The notes: a model not told the origin generated them from the letters alone. Positions 23,464 through 32,363 are shown, numbered from the stretch's first letter. The stretch: 64,000 nt of DNA from Jannaschia maritima (GCF_030973515.1 NZ_JARGZA010000005.1:124001-188000), one strand, 5' to 3'. Numbers and translations are program-made.

Positions 23464-24339
23464 TCAGGGGCCCGCGGGGGCGCCGGCATCGGCGGCGTCC
23501 AGGCGCCCCGCCTCCCAGGCCAGCAGGGCGCGCTTCACGGGCAGGCCCCAATGGTATCCGCCCAGGCCCCCCGACCGGCGCAGCGCGCGGTGGCACGGGA
23601 TCAGATAGCTGACGGGGTTGCGCCCCACCGCCGTGCCCACGGCCCGCACGGCGCGGGGGTTGCCGATGGCGCGCGCGATCTCGCCATAGGTCGTGACGTG
23701 GCCCGACGGGATGCGCATCAGCGCCTCCCATACCTTGATCTGGAACGGGCCCCCCAGCAGGTGCAGCCGCGCCTCGCCCCGCCCGAACACGTCGCGCACG
23801 AAGGGCGCCACCGCCGCCGGGTCGTGGCGGTGGTCCGCGCGCGGCCAGCGCGCGGTCATGTCGGCCATCGCCGCGTCCCGCCCGCCCTCCTCCGCGAAGG
23901 CCAGGCCGCACAGGCCCCGGTCGGTGGCCATGGCCAGCATCGCGCCGAAGGGGCTGTCGAACCAGCCGTGCCGGATCCGCAACCCCGCCCCGCCCCGGGC
24001 ATAGTCGCCGGGCGACATCGCCTCCCAGCGCAGGAACAGGTCGTGCAGCCGCGACGTCCCCGACAAGCCCACGTCGAGCGACGTCTCCAGCAGGGTGAAC
24101 CGGTTCGCCAGAAGGGTCTTGGCATGGCCCAACGCCAAATATTGTTGCAGCCGCTTGGGGCTGACCCCGGCCCAGGCGCTGAACACGCGCTGGAAGTGCG
24201 CGGGGCTCAGCCCGACCCGGGCGGCCAGGTCGTCCAGCGTCGCCCCGGGCCCTGCCGCGTCCACCGCCTCGATGGCGCGCCGCATGACGTGGTAGTGATA
24301 GCGGCCCTCGTCCGCCGCGATGGGGGTGGAATCGTCCAT
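23464..24339 (-). CDS. AraC HTH / O6-methylguanine-DNA methyltransferase fusion (Ada-like)
   Basis: A 291-residue DNA repair protein and possible regulator. Residues about 25-115 form an AraC-type DNA-binding domain (LSPAHFQRVFSAWAGVSPKR). Residues about 185-280 form the alkyltransferase domain, with GHVTTYGEIARAIGNPRAVR and the acceptor cysteine in VSYLIPCHRALRRSGGLGG. The N-terminal zinc Ada domain of E. coli Ada is missing, so phosphotriester repair and methyl-switch activation are not expected. It is divergent from nth, a base-excision gene, across a 112-base gap. Confidence 0.92.
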   Translation of the reverse strand: MDDSTPIAADEGRYHYHVMRRAIEAVDAAGPGATLDDLAARVGLSPAHFQRVFSAWAGVSPKRLQQYLALGHAKTLLANRFTLLETSLDVGLSGTSRLHDLFLRWEAMSPGDYARGGAGLRIRHGWFDSPFGAMLAMATDRGLCGLAFAEEGGRDAAMADMTARWPRADHRHDPAAVAPFVRDVFGRGEARLHLLGGPFQIKVWEALMRIPSGHVTTYGEIARAIGNPRAVRAVGTAVGRNPVSYLIPCHRALRRSGGLGGYHWGLPVKRALLAWEAGRLDAADAGAPAGP

Positions 24340-24451
24340 GGGGGCGGGATAGCGCAGGCACGGCCCCCCGCGCGACCCGGTTCTTGCGGGATGGGCGCCC
24401 GCCCGGGCCGGAACCTTGCCCCCGAAGCCATGCCATGCCACCCCGCGGCCC

Positions 24452-25108
24452 ATGGCCAAGATCCCCCCGCCCCTGCCCTACGCCGATCAGGTCGCGGTGT
24501 TCGAACGCTTGAAGGCCCGGAACCCCGCGCCCCGGTGCGAGCTGGAGCATACCAACGCCTTCACCCTGCTGGTCGCCGTCGCCCTTTCTGCGCAGGCCAC
24601 CGATGCGGGCGTGAACCGGGCCACGCGCGACCTGTTCCCCCTGGCCGACACGCCGGAGCGGATGCTGGCGCTGGGCCTCGACGGGGTGACCGAACGCATC
24701 AAGTCCATCGGCCTGTATCGCAACAAGGCCAAGAACGTCCTGAAGCTGTCGCAGATCCTCGTGGACGAGCACGGCGGCCGGGTGCCGTCCAGCCGCGCCG
24801 CCCTGCAGGCCCTGCCCGGCGTGGGGCGCAAGACGGCGAACGTGGTGCTGAACATCTGGTGGGGCCACCCCGCGCAAGCGGTGGACACGCACATCTTTCG
24901 CGTTGGCAACCGCACCCGCGTGGCGCCGGGCCGCGACGTCGAGGCCGTGGAGCGCGCGATCGAGGACAACTGCCCCGCCCCCTATCAGACGCTGGCGCAT
25001 CACTGGCTGATCCTGCACGGCCGCTACACCTGCGTCGCGCGCAAGCCCAAATGCGGCGCCTGCCCCATCGCCGACCTGTGCCCCTGGCCGGACAAGCCGA
25101 TCGCATGA
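24452..25108 (+). CDS. nth: Endonuclease III (DNA glycosylase/AP lyase)
   Basis: A 218-residue base-excision repair enzyme for oxidised pyrimidines. The helix-hairpin-helix LPGVGRKTANVVLNIWWG holds the catalytic Lys, VDTHIFRVGNR holds the catalytic Asp, and the C-terminal 4Fe-4S cluster is CVARKPKCGACPIADLC (C-x6-C-x2-C-x5-C). Start ATG 24452 (MAKIPPPLPYADQ); a longer frame starting 12 codons upstream is less likely. Probably independent of the downstream kinase gene (67-base gap). Confidence 0.96.
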   Translation: MAKIPPPLPYADQVAVFERLKARNPAPRCELEHTNAFTLLVAVALSAQATDAGVNRATRDLFPLADTPERMLALGLDGVTERIKSIGLYRNKAKNVLKLSQILVDEHGGRVPSSRAALQALPGVGRKTANVVLNIWWGHPAQAVDTHIFRVGNRTRVAPGRDVEAVERAIEDNCPAPYQTLAHHWLILHGRYTCVARKPKCGACPIADLCPWPDKPIA

Positions 25109-25175
25109 CCCGCCCCAAGGGCACCCGCAGGGCGGGGACCGCCCCGCCGCCCATCCCACCGAAGGACTCCGCCCC

Positions 25176-26168
25176 ATGAGCCAGCGCGCCTACGACGTCA
25201 TCGGCATCGGCAACGCCATCGTGGACGTGATCGCCCACGGCAGCGACACGTTCCTGGACCAGATGGGGATCGAGAAGGGCATCATGCAGCTGGTGGAGCG
25301 CGAGCGGGCCGAACTGCTGTATGCTGCGATGTCCGACCGGACCGAAGCGCCGGGCGGGTCCGTCGCCAACACGCTGGCGGGGATCGGCGCGCTGGGCCTG
25401 TCCACCGCCTTCATCGGCAAGGTGAAGGACGACGCGCTGGGGCGCTTCTACGCCGACGCGATGGAGGCCAGCGGGACCGCGTTCCCCCTACCGCCGCAAC
25501 CCACCGACCTGCCCACGTCGCGCAGCATGATCTTCGTCACCCCCGACGGCGAGCGCTCGATGAACACCTATCTGGGCGCGGGCGCCGACATCGCGTCCCG
25601 CGACGTGGACGACGGCGTGTTCGCCGGCGGCGGCATCCTGTTCCTCGAAGGCTACCTTTTCGACAAGGACGACGGGAAGACGGCCTTCGCGCGGGCCGCG
25701 GCAGCGATGAAGCGCGCGGGCGGGCGGTCCGCGATCACCATCTCGGACCCGTTCTGCGCCGAGCGCCACCGCGCCGACTTCCAGCGCCTGATCGCGGACG
25801 ACATGGACATCGCCATCGGAAACGCCGCCGAATGGACCACCCTGTACGAGACCGACGATCTCGACGCGGCACTCGACCGCGCCGCCGCCGTGTGCGGCAT
25901 CGTCGCCTGCACCAGGTCGGGCGCCGACGTCTGGGTGCGCGCGGGGGGCGAGCGCTTCGCCGCCCCCGTCACCCCGGCCCGTGTGGTGGACGCCACCGGC
26001 GCCGGCGACCAGTTCGCGGCCGGCTTCCTTCACGGCCTCGCCACCGGGCGCGACCCCGGCACCGCCGCCCGCATGGGCGTCGTCTGCGCCGCGGAGGTCA
26101 TAGGCCATATGGGCCCCCGCCCCCAAACCGACGTGACGGCCCTGTTCCGCGAGGCGGGGCTGGTCTAG
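25176..26168 (+). CDS. PfkB family carbohydrate/adenosine kinase
   Basis: A 330-residue ribokinase-fold sugar or nucleoside kinase. The N-terminal substrate signature is YDVIGIGNAIVDVIAHG with the later GGSVANTLAGIGALG. The C-terminal PfkB signature VVDATGAGDQFAAGFLHGL has the anion hole and catalytic Asp. The sequence type (MGIEKGIMQLVERERAELLY) is the group often annotated as adenosine kinase in alphaproteobacteria, which would fit the purine genes elsewhere in the window, but the substrate is not proven. Confidence 0.92.
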   Translation: MSQRAYDVIGIGNAIVDVIAHGSDTFLDQMGIEKGIMQLVERERAELLYAAMSDRTEAPGGSVANTLAGIGALGLSTAFIGKVKDDALGRFYADAMEASGTAFPLPPQPTDLPTSRSMIFVTPDGERSMNTYLGAGADIASRDVDDGVFAGGGILFLEGYLFDKDDGKTAFARAAAAMKRAGGRSAITISDPFCAERHRADFQRLIADDMDIAIGNAAEWTTLYETDDLDAALDRAAAVCGIVACTRSGADVWVRAGGERFAAPVTPARVVDATGAGDQFAAGFLHGLATGRDPGTAARMGVVCAAEVIGHMGPRPQTDVTALFREAGLV

Positions 26169-26410
26169 GGCCCGCCGGCCCCCGTCGGCACGGGACCCCG
26201 GGCGCGTCGACGCCTCCCGCCCGTCCCACCCGAATCGGACGTCGGCTGTCCGGTTCGGTCGGGAGGTGCGTCATCAGTCGTTCCGGACGGCACGATCAAT
26301 CCTCGAGGAACGAAATGGACATGGATAAGGAAACGTGCGTCGAAACCGCTTCCTAACCCGATCGAGATTCTGATGATGCATGGGACACGCGGCCGGCCTA
26401 GTCTCACCGA

Positions 26411-26815
26411 ATGCGTTTGTTTCCCACGCGACCCGGCGAAAGGCTGCCGACGCTCAAACCCCGACTCCGACGTCTGCTCATCGCCGTGGGAGTGGGGGTG
26501 CTGATCGTGCGCTTCGGAATGGCCCTGCATTCCCTTCGACAAGGGGACGAGACCGCGCTGCTGACACTTCCGCTGGGAGCAGTGCTGCCCGGACTGCTGA
26601 TCGTGGCGTTGCTGGCGATGCCACCCGCGCATACGGTCGAAGGGGTGTTGATGCGCCTTGGTACCGCAATTCACCTGCTTCTGATCCTCGCCCTCCCACC
26701 GCTCGCGCTGCACCTCGCGCTTGGACTGCCGGTCGTCTTCCTCGTGGTCGAGCTGTTCCAGACACGGGTACCGGCCCGCATCCGCGGTCCCCTCACGCGG
26801 GTGGTGCTCGCATGA
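26411..26815 (+). CDS. Small integral membrane protein (134 aa)
   Basis: Not recognised. Three or four membrane segments: RRLLIAVGVGVLIVRFGMAL, TALLTLPLGAVLPGLLIVAL, AIHLLLILALPPLALHLALG and LPVVFLVVELFQ. Its stop TGA overlaps the ATG of the next gene (ATGA), so it is the first gene of a three-gene unit ending in a cytochrome P450. Role presumably linked to the membrane enzyme that follows. The 242 bases upstream (26169-26410) show no other gene. Confidence 0.7.
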   Translation: MRLFPTRPGERLPTLKPRLRRLLIAVGVGVLIVRFGMALHSLRQGDETALLTLPLGAVLPGLLIVALLAMPPAHTVEGVLMRLGTAIHLLLILALPPLALHLALGLPVVFLVVELFQTRVPARIRGPLTRVVLA

Positions 26816-28071
26816 TCTCACCGCTCCTGCCCGAGGGGCTCCTGCCCGAACCCCTCCTTTGGGCACTTCGTTGGGTGCTGTTCCTCGGGCCGCTCGGGGC
26901 GTCAGCCTGGCTTATGGCACGGGAGCCCGATCCCCGGCGTCGAGTGGGAGCGCTCTTTGCAGGGCTCTATGGGCTCGGGACGATCTTCGTCACGCATCAG
27001 ATCGCGCTGGCCGCGGGCTGGTGGCGCTTTGGCGGGGAAGCGTTGATGCTCGTGGGAATGCCTGCCGATATCCTGGTGGGCGGGGCCCTCTTGTTCGGAC
27101 CCGTGCTTCACTTGGCGGCGCCGCGCGCGAACCCGTTTCTGATCGCAGGCGCGATCGTGATGTTCCTTCACGTGCCGTTCTTCGCCTCGCTCCCGCCGTT
27201 CGTGCAGCCGGGACCGGGCTGGCTCGCAGGCGTGGCCTTCGTGTTTCTCGTCGCGCACGTGCCCGCCCTGTGGCTCGCGCGCTGGACGTCGGAGAATAGA
27301 AAGCTAGGGCCGCGCGCGACGCTCCTGGCCTTCGGCTTCGGCTGGCTCGCCTTCGGACTGCTGCCCTCGGCGGTGATGCGCGCGATGGGCGGGGGATGGG
27401 GCGACCTGCCGACCGCCTGGTCCGTGCTTGGGGCCGCCGCCGTCGTCCTGGCGCCGATCCAGTTGGTCGGACTGGCGGGGGTACAGATGTTCGTTCTCCG
27501 GGGGAACGGGACGCCGGTGCCGCTCGACCCGACCGACCGGCTCGTTCGGGCAGGGATCTACGCCTATGTCACGAACCCGATGCAACTCTGCACGGCGGCG
27601 ACCTGGGTGGTGATGGGTCTCGTCCTGGGTAATGTCTGGATCGCCCTGATGGCGGGAATGGCTTGGGTCTTCGTGCGCGGGATGGTGCGTTGGCATCACC
27701 GCCACGACCTGCTGGTCCGCTTCCCGGACGGCTGGCCAGAATACCGCGCGAACGTGCCCGAATGGCTGCCTCGCTGGCGTCCCTGGATGCCCGTGCCCGC
27801 CACGCTGACCTATGACCCGTCGCGCCTCGGGCCTCGCCATCTCGCCGAATGGCTCGACACGTGCGCCATCGGCTTGACACTGCGTGCGGCAACCGGCCCC
27901 GCTATCTATCGCGACGGCGACTTCACTGCGCAGGGACCGGCGGCCTGGACCTGGGCGCTGGGCCACGTCAACTTCGCGACGATGCTGGTTGGCGCGGGGC
28001 TACACTTGATGCTGGAGGGAGTCTTGCTCCTGCGCCGCCCGTTCGCACGCTCCGAGACCCGTCATGCCTGA
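26812..28071 (+). CDS. Polytopic membrane protein with ICMT/PEMT-like methyltransferase motif
   Basis: A 419-residue membrane protein. The N-terminal half has several helices (LLWALRWVLFLGPLGASAWL, PFLIAGAIVMFLHVPFF, WLAGVAFVFLVAHVPALWLA). From about 240 on is an isoprenylcysteine carboxyl methyltransferase/phospholipid methyltransferase-like segment: LVRAGIYAYVTNPMQL, then TWVVMGLVLGNVWIALMAG and HHRHDLLVRFPDGWPEYRAN, which match the G-x-Y-x-Y-V-x-N-P-M and late R-x-Y/E patterns. The C-terminal 80 residues include DTCAIGLTLRAATG and a final membrane helix. It may methylate a lipid or other hydrophobic substrate. It overlaps the P450 gene by 8 bases. Confidence 0.65.
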   Translation: MISPLLPEGLLPEPLLWALRWVLFLGPLGASAWLMAREPDPRRRVGALFAGLYGLGTIFVTHQIALAAGWWRFGGEALMLVGMPADILVGGALLFGPVLHLAAPRANPFLIAGAIVMFLHVPFFASLPPFVQPGPGWLAGVAFVFLVAHVPALWLARWTSENRKLGPRATLLAFGFGWLAFGLLPSAVMRAMGGGWGDLPTAWSVLGAAAVVLAPIQLVGLAGVQMFVLRGNGTPVPLDPTDRLVRAGIYAYVTNPMQLCTAATWVVMGLVLGNVWIALMAGMAWVFVRGMVRWHHRHDLLVRFPDGWPEYRANVPEWLPRWRPWMPVPATLTYDPSRLGPRHLAEWLDTCAIGLTLRAATGPAIYRDGDFTAQGPAAWTWALGHVNFATMLVGAGLHLMLEGVLLLRRPFARSETRHA

Positions 28072-29389
28072 GGCCGCGCCCCTCAACCTCACCCTCGGCA
28101 CCGACCACCTGCTGCGCCTGCGCCGCGACCCGCTGGGCTTCTACGAGGACATGCAGGCGCGCCATGGTGACGCCGTGCGTTTGCGGCTCGGACCCTACCG
28201 ATTGTGGCTCCTGTTCCACCCTGGACATGTCGAGGCGGTGATGGCCCGACAGGCAGGCGACTTCATCCGCTTCGAGCGACTGATGCGCATTCTGCGGCAA
28301 TGGAACGGTGAGAACGTCCTCACCGCGGACGGGCCCACCTGGCACGCGCGCCGCCGCCACGTCCTACCGGTGTTCGCCACGCGCCATCTGCCCGACTACG
28401 CCGCGATTATCGCCGCCCGGAGCGATGCGTTCGACGCGAGGCTCCGGGCGCGGGGCGAGGCGGTCGCCCTCGACGTCGATGCCGAGATGGGGGAGTTCAT
28501 GCTCGACGTAGCGCTGACGACCATGTTCGGCGCGACGCCCCCGCGCCCGACCCTGGACGCCGTCGGGGTCGCCGTGCGCAGCCTGTCCGAGATCGCCTAT
28601 GCCGAAGCGACGTCCCCCTTGATCCTGCCCGACGTGATGCCGCTGCCGGCCAAGCGGCGCAAACGTTGGGCCCTGGAGACCTTCGACACCTTCGTGCGGG
28701 ACCTCGTGACCCGGCGTCTCGATGGCGGTGCGCCCGAGGGGCGGCGCGACCTGCTCGCCACCCTCGTGGAAGGTCGAGAGGACCAGCCGGACGCCATTCG
28801 CGACGACGTGGTGGGTCTGCTCATCGCGGGACACGAGACCTCCGGCGCGGCGCTTTCCTGGGCCTTCGCGCTGCTCGCGCAACGACCCGATCTGGTCGCG
28901 TCGCTGCGCGCCGAAATCGCGGTGGCCTGCAACGACGGGCCGGTCGGGACGGAGCACCTTCGATCCCTGCCCCGCTTGGCTGGCTTTGTGCGCGAGGTGC
29001 TGCGGCTCTATCCGCCGGCCTACACGATGTTCCTGCGCCGAGCCGTCCGCGACGTGGCGGTGGACGATCTGCGCATCCGCGCGCGCGACGTGGTGCAACT
29101 GGTCCCTTGGGTCACGCATCGCGACGCGCGGTGGTTCCCGGATCCCCTTGCTGCCGATCCCGACCGTTGGCGGACCGAGCCGCAGCCCTTCACCTGGTTC
29201 CCCTTCGGTGCCGGGCCGCGGGTCTGCATTGGTCAGAGCTTCGGCATGCTCGAATTGACCGTGGCGCTCGCCACCCTGCTGCGGGGCTGGACGCCGCGCG
29301 CTACCGGGCCCGTACCCAAGCCGGTGGCGCGCTTCTCGCTACGCCCCGAGGGCGGACTGCCGCAGGTCTGGGAGCGGGTCAGCCGATGA
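28064..29389 (+). CDS. Cytochrome P450
   Basis: A 441-residue haem-thiolate monooxygenase. I-helix oxygen-binding AGHETS at 255-260, ExxR as EVLR at 311-314, the PERF-like region PLAADPDRW at 361-369, and the haem-binding FPFGAGPRVCIG at 379-390 with ligand Cys388. No reductase or ferredoxin domain is fused and none is adjacent, so redox partners are elsewhere. The overlap with the upstream membrane methyltransferase-like gene suggests one hydrophobic substrate modified by both. The stop overlaps the convergent DCC gene by 11 bases. CYP family not assigned. Confidence 0.93.
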   Translation: MPEAAPLNLTLGTDHLLRLRRDPLGFYEDMQARHGDAVRLRLGPYRLWLLFHPGHVEAVMARQAGDFIRFERLMRILRQWNGENVLTADGPTWHARRRHVLPVFATRHLPDYAAIIAARSDAFDARLRARGEAVALDVDAEMGEFMLDVALTTMFGATPPRPTLDAVGVAVRSLSEIAYAEATSPLILPDVMPLPAKRRKRWALETFDTFVRDLVTRRLDGGAPEGRRDLLATLVEGREDQPDAIRDDVVGLLIAGHETSGAALSWAFALLAQRPDLVASLRAEIAVACNDGPVGTEHLRSLPRLAGFVREVLRLYPPAYTMFLRRAVRDVAVDDLRIRARDVVQLVPWVTHRDARWFPDPLAADPDRWRTEPQPFTWFPFGAGPRVCIGQSFGMLELTVALATLLRGWTPRATGPVPKPVARFSLRPEGGLPQVWERVSR

Positions 29390-29783
29390 AGCGATGTGCC
29401 ATGCCTGGCGGGGGAAGCGGGCAAACGTCGTAGCTTCCGAACCAGCGATATCGGTTGCGCGCCACGAGGTCGTACACCGTATCCCGCACGGGCCTGGGTA
29501 CCACGCGCAGGACGCGCAACCAGCGGATCGGCGCGCGGGCGTGCCCCAAGATCGCGATCCACGCATCCGACCGTGTCCAGGCTTGCCCGTCCTCCACGAA
29601 GAGATAGGTGCGATCCAAATCTTCGACGCTCAATCCATACGCCGCAGCCGCCGTGCGACCCGCCTCGGAGGCGGTCGTTGCGAACTGGATCACGGGAGCC
29701 CGTTCCCACCGAAGCACGGCGCGGGCGAAGCCGTGGCACAGGACGCAATGGCCGTCGAAGACGATGAGTGGGTGGGTGGACAT
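29379..29783 (-). CDS. DCC family thiol-disulphide oxidoreductase (DUF393)
   Basis: A 134-residue thioredoxin-fold-like protein with the eponymous motif: IVFDGHCVLCHGFARAVLRW, where FDGHCVLC gives D-x-x-C-x-x-C. Then TYLFVEDGQAWTRSDAWIAI and LRVVPRPVRDTVYDLVARNR, ending YDVCPLPPPG with a further Cys. Likely reduces or oxidises disulphides. Start at ATG 29783 (MSTHPLIVFDG). It is convergent and slightly overlapping with the P450 gene. The 29784-30092 stretch shows no supportable gene. Confidence 0.88.
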   Translation of the reverse strand: MSTHPLIVFDGHCVLCHGFARAVLRWERAPVIQFATTASEAGRTAAAAYGLSVEDLDRTYLFVEDGQAWTRSDAWIAILGHARAPIRWLRVLRVVPRPVRDTVYDLVARNRYRWFGSYDVCPLPPPGMAHRFIG

Positions 29784-30161
29784 GACATCTGGATAGCAGT
29801 TCCGTCGTTCCACGACATCCAGAAGGACAGGGAATGGGAGGAACGTCTTTCGAGGACATGTTCAGGCGTGACCGACGCGGAGCCGGAACTGAAACGAATT
29901 CTCGCCCGATCCGTCGGAACCGCCCACGTACGGCGCCGAACCTCCCGACCCGTTCGGGCGTAGCGCGGATGTTGGGGAAAGACGATAACGGGACGTGGGT
30001 TCCGTGATGCGTCGACGCATGCGTCCCGCTCGGCCCATGCCAAATGGCCCCCCCATCGCCGTAGCCCCCCGTCCCATCCCCGAGCTGCCCCCCTGACCCC
30101 CCTTGCCGCCCTCTTCGCCACCGCCTTCGCCGCCGCCACCCTCCTGCCCGCGGGGTCGGAG

Positions 30162-30515
30162 GTGGCGCTCGCGGTCCTCGTGCGGTCGGGGGAGCATCCG
30201 GTTCCCCTGCTGCTGGCGGTGGCGACGGTGGGGAACGTCGGGGGGTCCGCCCTCAACTATGCGTTGGGCCGCGCCGCCGCCCGCCTGTCGGGCCGCCGCT
30301 GGTTCCCCGTGGGGCCCCGGGCGCTGGCCCGCGCGCAGGGGTGGTACCGCCGCTGGGGTCGCTGGTCGCTGCTGTTGTCCTGGGTCCCCTTGATCGGCGA
30401 CCCGCTGACCGTCGCGGCGGGCGTGCTGCGCGAACGGCTGGTCTGGTTCCTGGCCCTCGTCACGGTCGCGAAGCTGGCCCGCTACGCCGTCGTCGCCGCC
30501 CTGGCCGCGCCCTGA
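30162..30515 (+). CDS. YqaA family (DedA/SNARE-associated-like) membrane protein
   Basis: Inner-membrane protein of the YqaA branch of the DedA-like superfamily. Visible: AVLVRSGEHPVPLLLAVAT, the conserved NVGGSALNYALGRAAARL, YRRWGRWSLLLSWVPLIGDP, then LTVAAGVLRERLVWFLALVT and a last helix. The first standard start codon is GTG 30162 (117 residues). However, the frame is open upstream to CTG 30093 and encodes a hydrophobic, family-like LTPLAALFATAFAAATLLPA. The true protein is probably about 140 residues and starts at a non-standard codon, or the 5' region has a sequence change. Likely role in lipid handling. Confidence 0.75.
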   Translation: MALAVLVRSGEHPVPLLLAVATVGNVGGSALNYALGRAAARLSGRRWFPVGPRALARAQGWYRRWGRWSLLLSWVPLIGDPLTVAAGVLRERLVWFLALVTVAKLARYAVVAALAAP

Positions 30516-30713
30516 CGGACCGGCCCGGCATCACGTTACGACAACCCGAGACGGTGCCGTTCGCATGTGCGGGGGGGCTGTACGGGGAGGGGCGAAGGAC
30601 CGGTCCCGCGGGGATGGGTCGATCCGGGGAATCGGGCCGGGGTCCGCAGCGCGGTCCGCCCCCCGATTGGAATGGCCCGGCATACCGCAGCGCCGACCAC
30701 AGACGGTGCCTCC

Positions 30714-30756
30714 GCGTATGCACGGGGGGTGTACGGGGGGTGTACGGGGGGTGCAC
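30714..30756 (-). repeat. Tandem 11-bp repeat, copy B
   Basis: On the plus strand three 11-bp units: GGGGGGTGTAC (30724-30734), GGGGGGTGTAC (30735-30745) and GGGGGGTGCAC (30746-30756). Read on the minus strand these are GTRCACCCCCC units followed by GTGCATACGCGG, the same array and tail as copy A at 1923. It lies 87-130 bases before denD. The remainder of 30516-30842 has no gene that I can support. Confidence 0.85.
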
Positions 30757-30842
30757 GCCCGCGCGGTGGGGTGGAACGCCTCGTTTGCCCCCCGTCGCGC
30801 CGCGCCCTAGGCTGGCCCGGACACCATCATCGGGGGACCGTC

Positions 30843-31805
30843 ATGCACATTCTCATCACCGGCGCGGGGGGCATGATCGGGCGCAAGCTGACCGACGCGC
30901 TGGTCGCGAAGGGCGCCCTGGGCGGCACCGACATCACGGCCCTGACCCTCGTGGACCTGACCGCGCCCCCCGTCCCCGTGGGCGTGCCCGCCGCCGCCCT
31001 GGCCGCCGACCTGTCGGCGCCGGAGGCCGCGCAGGCGCTGGTCGAATCGCGTCCCGACGTGATCTTCCACCTCGCCGCGATAGTGTCGGGCGAGGCGGAG
31101 GCCGACCTCGCCAAGGGCTATGCGGTCAACCTGCACGGAACCACCGCGCTGCTGGAAGCCATCGCCGCGCAACGGGATTATCGCCCCCGCTTCGTGTTCA
31201 CGTCGTCCATCGCGGTGTTCGGAAGCCCCCTGCCCGACCGGATCCCCGACGACCAGCCGCCCTCCCCCCTGACCTCCTACGGGGCGCAGAAGGCGATGGG
31301 CGAGCTGATGGTCGACGACCTGTCGCGCCGCGGGCTGATCGACGGGATCTCGCTGCGCCTGCCGACGATCTGCATCCGTCCCGGCAAGCCCAACAAGGCG
31401 GCGTCGGGCTTCTACAGCGGCATCCTGCGCGAACCCCTGAACGGACAGGAGGCGGTGCTGCCCGTCCCCGACGACATCCGCCACTGGTTCGCCAGCCCTC
31501 GCTCCGCCGTGGGCTTCCTGATGCATGCCGCCCAGATCGACCTCGCCCCCCTCGGCCCCCGCCGCGCCCTGTCCCTCCCCGGCGTGTCCGCCACGATCGC
31601 CGACGAGCTGGCCGCCCTCGAACGCGCCGCGGGCCCGGATGCCTTGAAGCTGATCCGCCGCGAACCCGACGAGACGGTGCTGCGCATCGTCGCCGACTGG
31701 CCCCGCGGCTTCGCCCCCGAACGCGCCCTGTCGCTGGGGTTCCGCGCCGAGACAGACATGGACGAGATCATCGCGGTGTACCGCGAGGACGAGATGGGGG
31801 GCTGA
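30843..31805 (+). CDS. denD: D-erythronate dehydrogenase-like NAD-dependent epimerase/dehydratase
   Basis: A 320-residue SDR (extended type). NAD-binding MHILITGAGGMIGRKLTDAL with G-x-x-G-x-x-G, VIFHLAAIVSGEAEADLAKG, catalytic serine in VFTSSIAVFG and Y-x-x-x-K in SYGAQKAMGELMV. The tetronate-group motif LPTICIRPGKPNKAASGFYS is characteristic of DenD, which oxidises D-erythronate at C2. Other genes of the erythronate pathway are not adjacent, so the substrate is inferred from sequence type only. The start is at ATG 30843 with GGGGGA upstream. Confidence 0.85.
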   Translation: MHILITGAGGMIGRKLTDALVAKGALGGTDITALTLVDLTAPPVPVGVPAAALAADLSAPEAAQALVESRPDVIFHLAAIVSGEAEADLAKGYAVNLHGTTALLEAIAAQRDYRPRFVFTSSIAVFGSPLPDRIPDDQPPSPLTSYGAQKAMGELMVDDLSRRGLIDGISLRLPTICIRPGKPNKAASGFYSGILREPLNGQEAVLPVPDDIRHWFASPRSAVGFLMHAAQIDLAPLGPRRALSLPGVSATIADELAALERAAGPDALKLIRREPDETVLRIVADWPRGFAPERALSLGFRAETDMDEIIAVYREDEMGG

Positions 31806-31829
31806 CGGGCCGCGTCCCGAACGCGGATC

Positions 31830-31855
31830 GGGCGGCGCCGACGAGGGCGCCGCCC
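31830..31855. terminator. Hairpin between denD and the EF-hand gene
   Basis: GGGCGGCGCC-GACGAG-GGCGCCGCCC, a perfect 10-bp stem between convergent genes. There is no U-run on either side, so it may act by stalling or protect the transcript ends. Confidence 0.55.
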
Positions 31856-31893
31856 GGGCGGGGGCCGCGATGCCCCCTGGCGCTATGGTCGGC

Positions 31894-32133
31894 TCAGCCC
31901 GGCAGGGTGCCCGCGTCGATGGCCGCCTGCACCTCGGCCGCGCTGAGGACGCCGTCCCCGTCGCCGTCGAGCGAGGCGAACGTGTCGGCCGTCTCGTCCG
32001 GATAGGCCGCCTGGAACTCCTCCAGGGTGACGTTGCCGTCCGCGTCGGCATCCAGCGTCTGGGCCAGGGCCGGCGCGGCCATGGCGAGGGCCGCGATCGC
32101 CGCGACGATGGGGCGGATGATGATGTTGGTCAT
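31894..32133 (-). CDS. Exported EF-hand protein (79 aa)
   Basis: Signal peptide MTNIIIRPIVAAIAALAMAA with an A-x-A cut (PALAQ), then two calcium-binding loops: DADADGNVTLEEFQ and DGDGDGVLSAAE. Both have the D-x-D-x-D-G-x-(I/V)-x-x-x-E spacing. A small periplasmic or secreted calcium-binding protein; partner unknown. Start at ATG 32133 with GGAGAGACC upstream. The 242 bases before it (32134-32375) hold only a terminator hairpin. Confidence 0.88.
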   Translation of the reverse strand: MTNIIIRPIVAAIAALAMAAPALAQTLDADADGNVTLEEFQAAYPDETADTFASLDGDGDGVLSAAEVQAAIDAGTLPG

Positions 32134-32335
32134 GGTCTCTCCTACTCGTTCGGGACCAGCCCGTTCGCTGGCCCGAGACAAAGGTGGGCCCACTCGGCGG
32201 GACCCGTCAGGGGTGCCGCGCCGGCCCGTCGGATCCGTGCGGGATGCTGCCAGTATCATGGTATTCGATGCGCTCGGCTCCGCGGACGCGTGGCGGACTT
32301 CCGCCCTTGCGCGGAAGACCGTGCAGCCGCCCCAC

Positions 32336-32363
32336 CCCGATCGGCCTTCCCCCGCCGATCGGG
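32336..32363 (-). terminator. Hairpin downstream of the DinB-like gene
   Basis: CCCGATCGGC-CTTCCCCC-GCCGATCGGG, a perfect 10-bp stem 12 bases past the DinB-like stop on the minus strand. It lacks a U-run. Confidence 0.55.
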
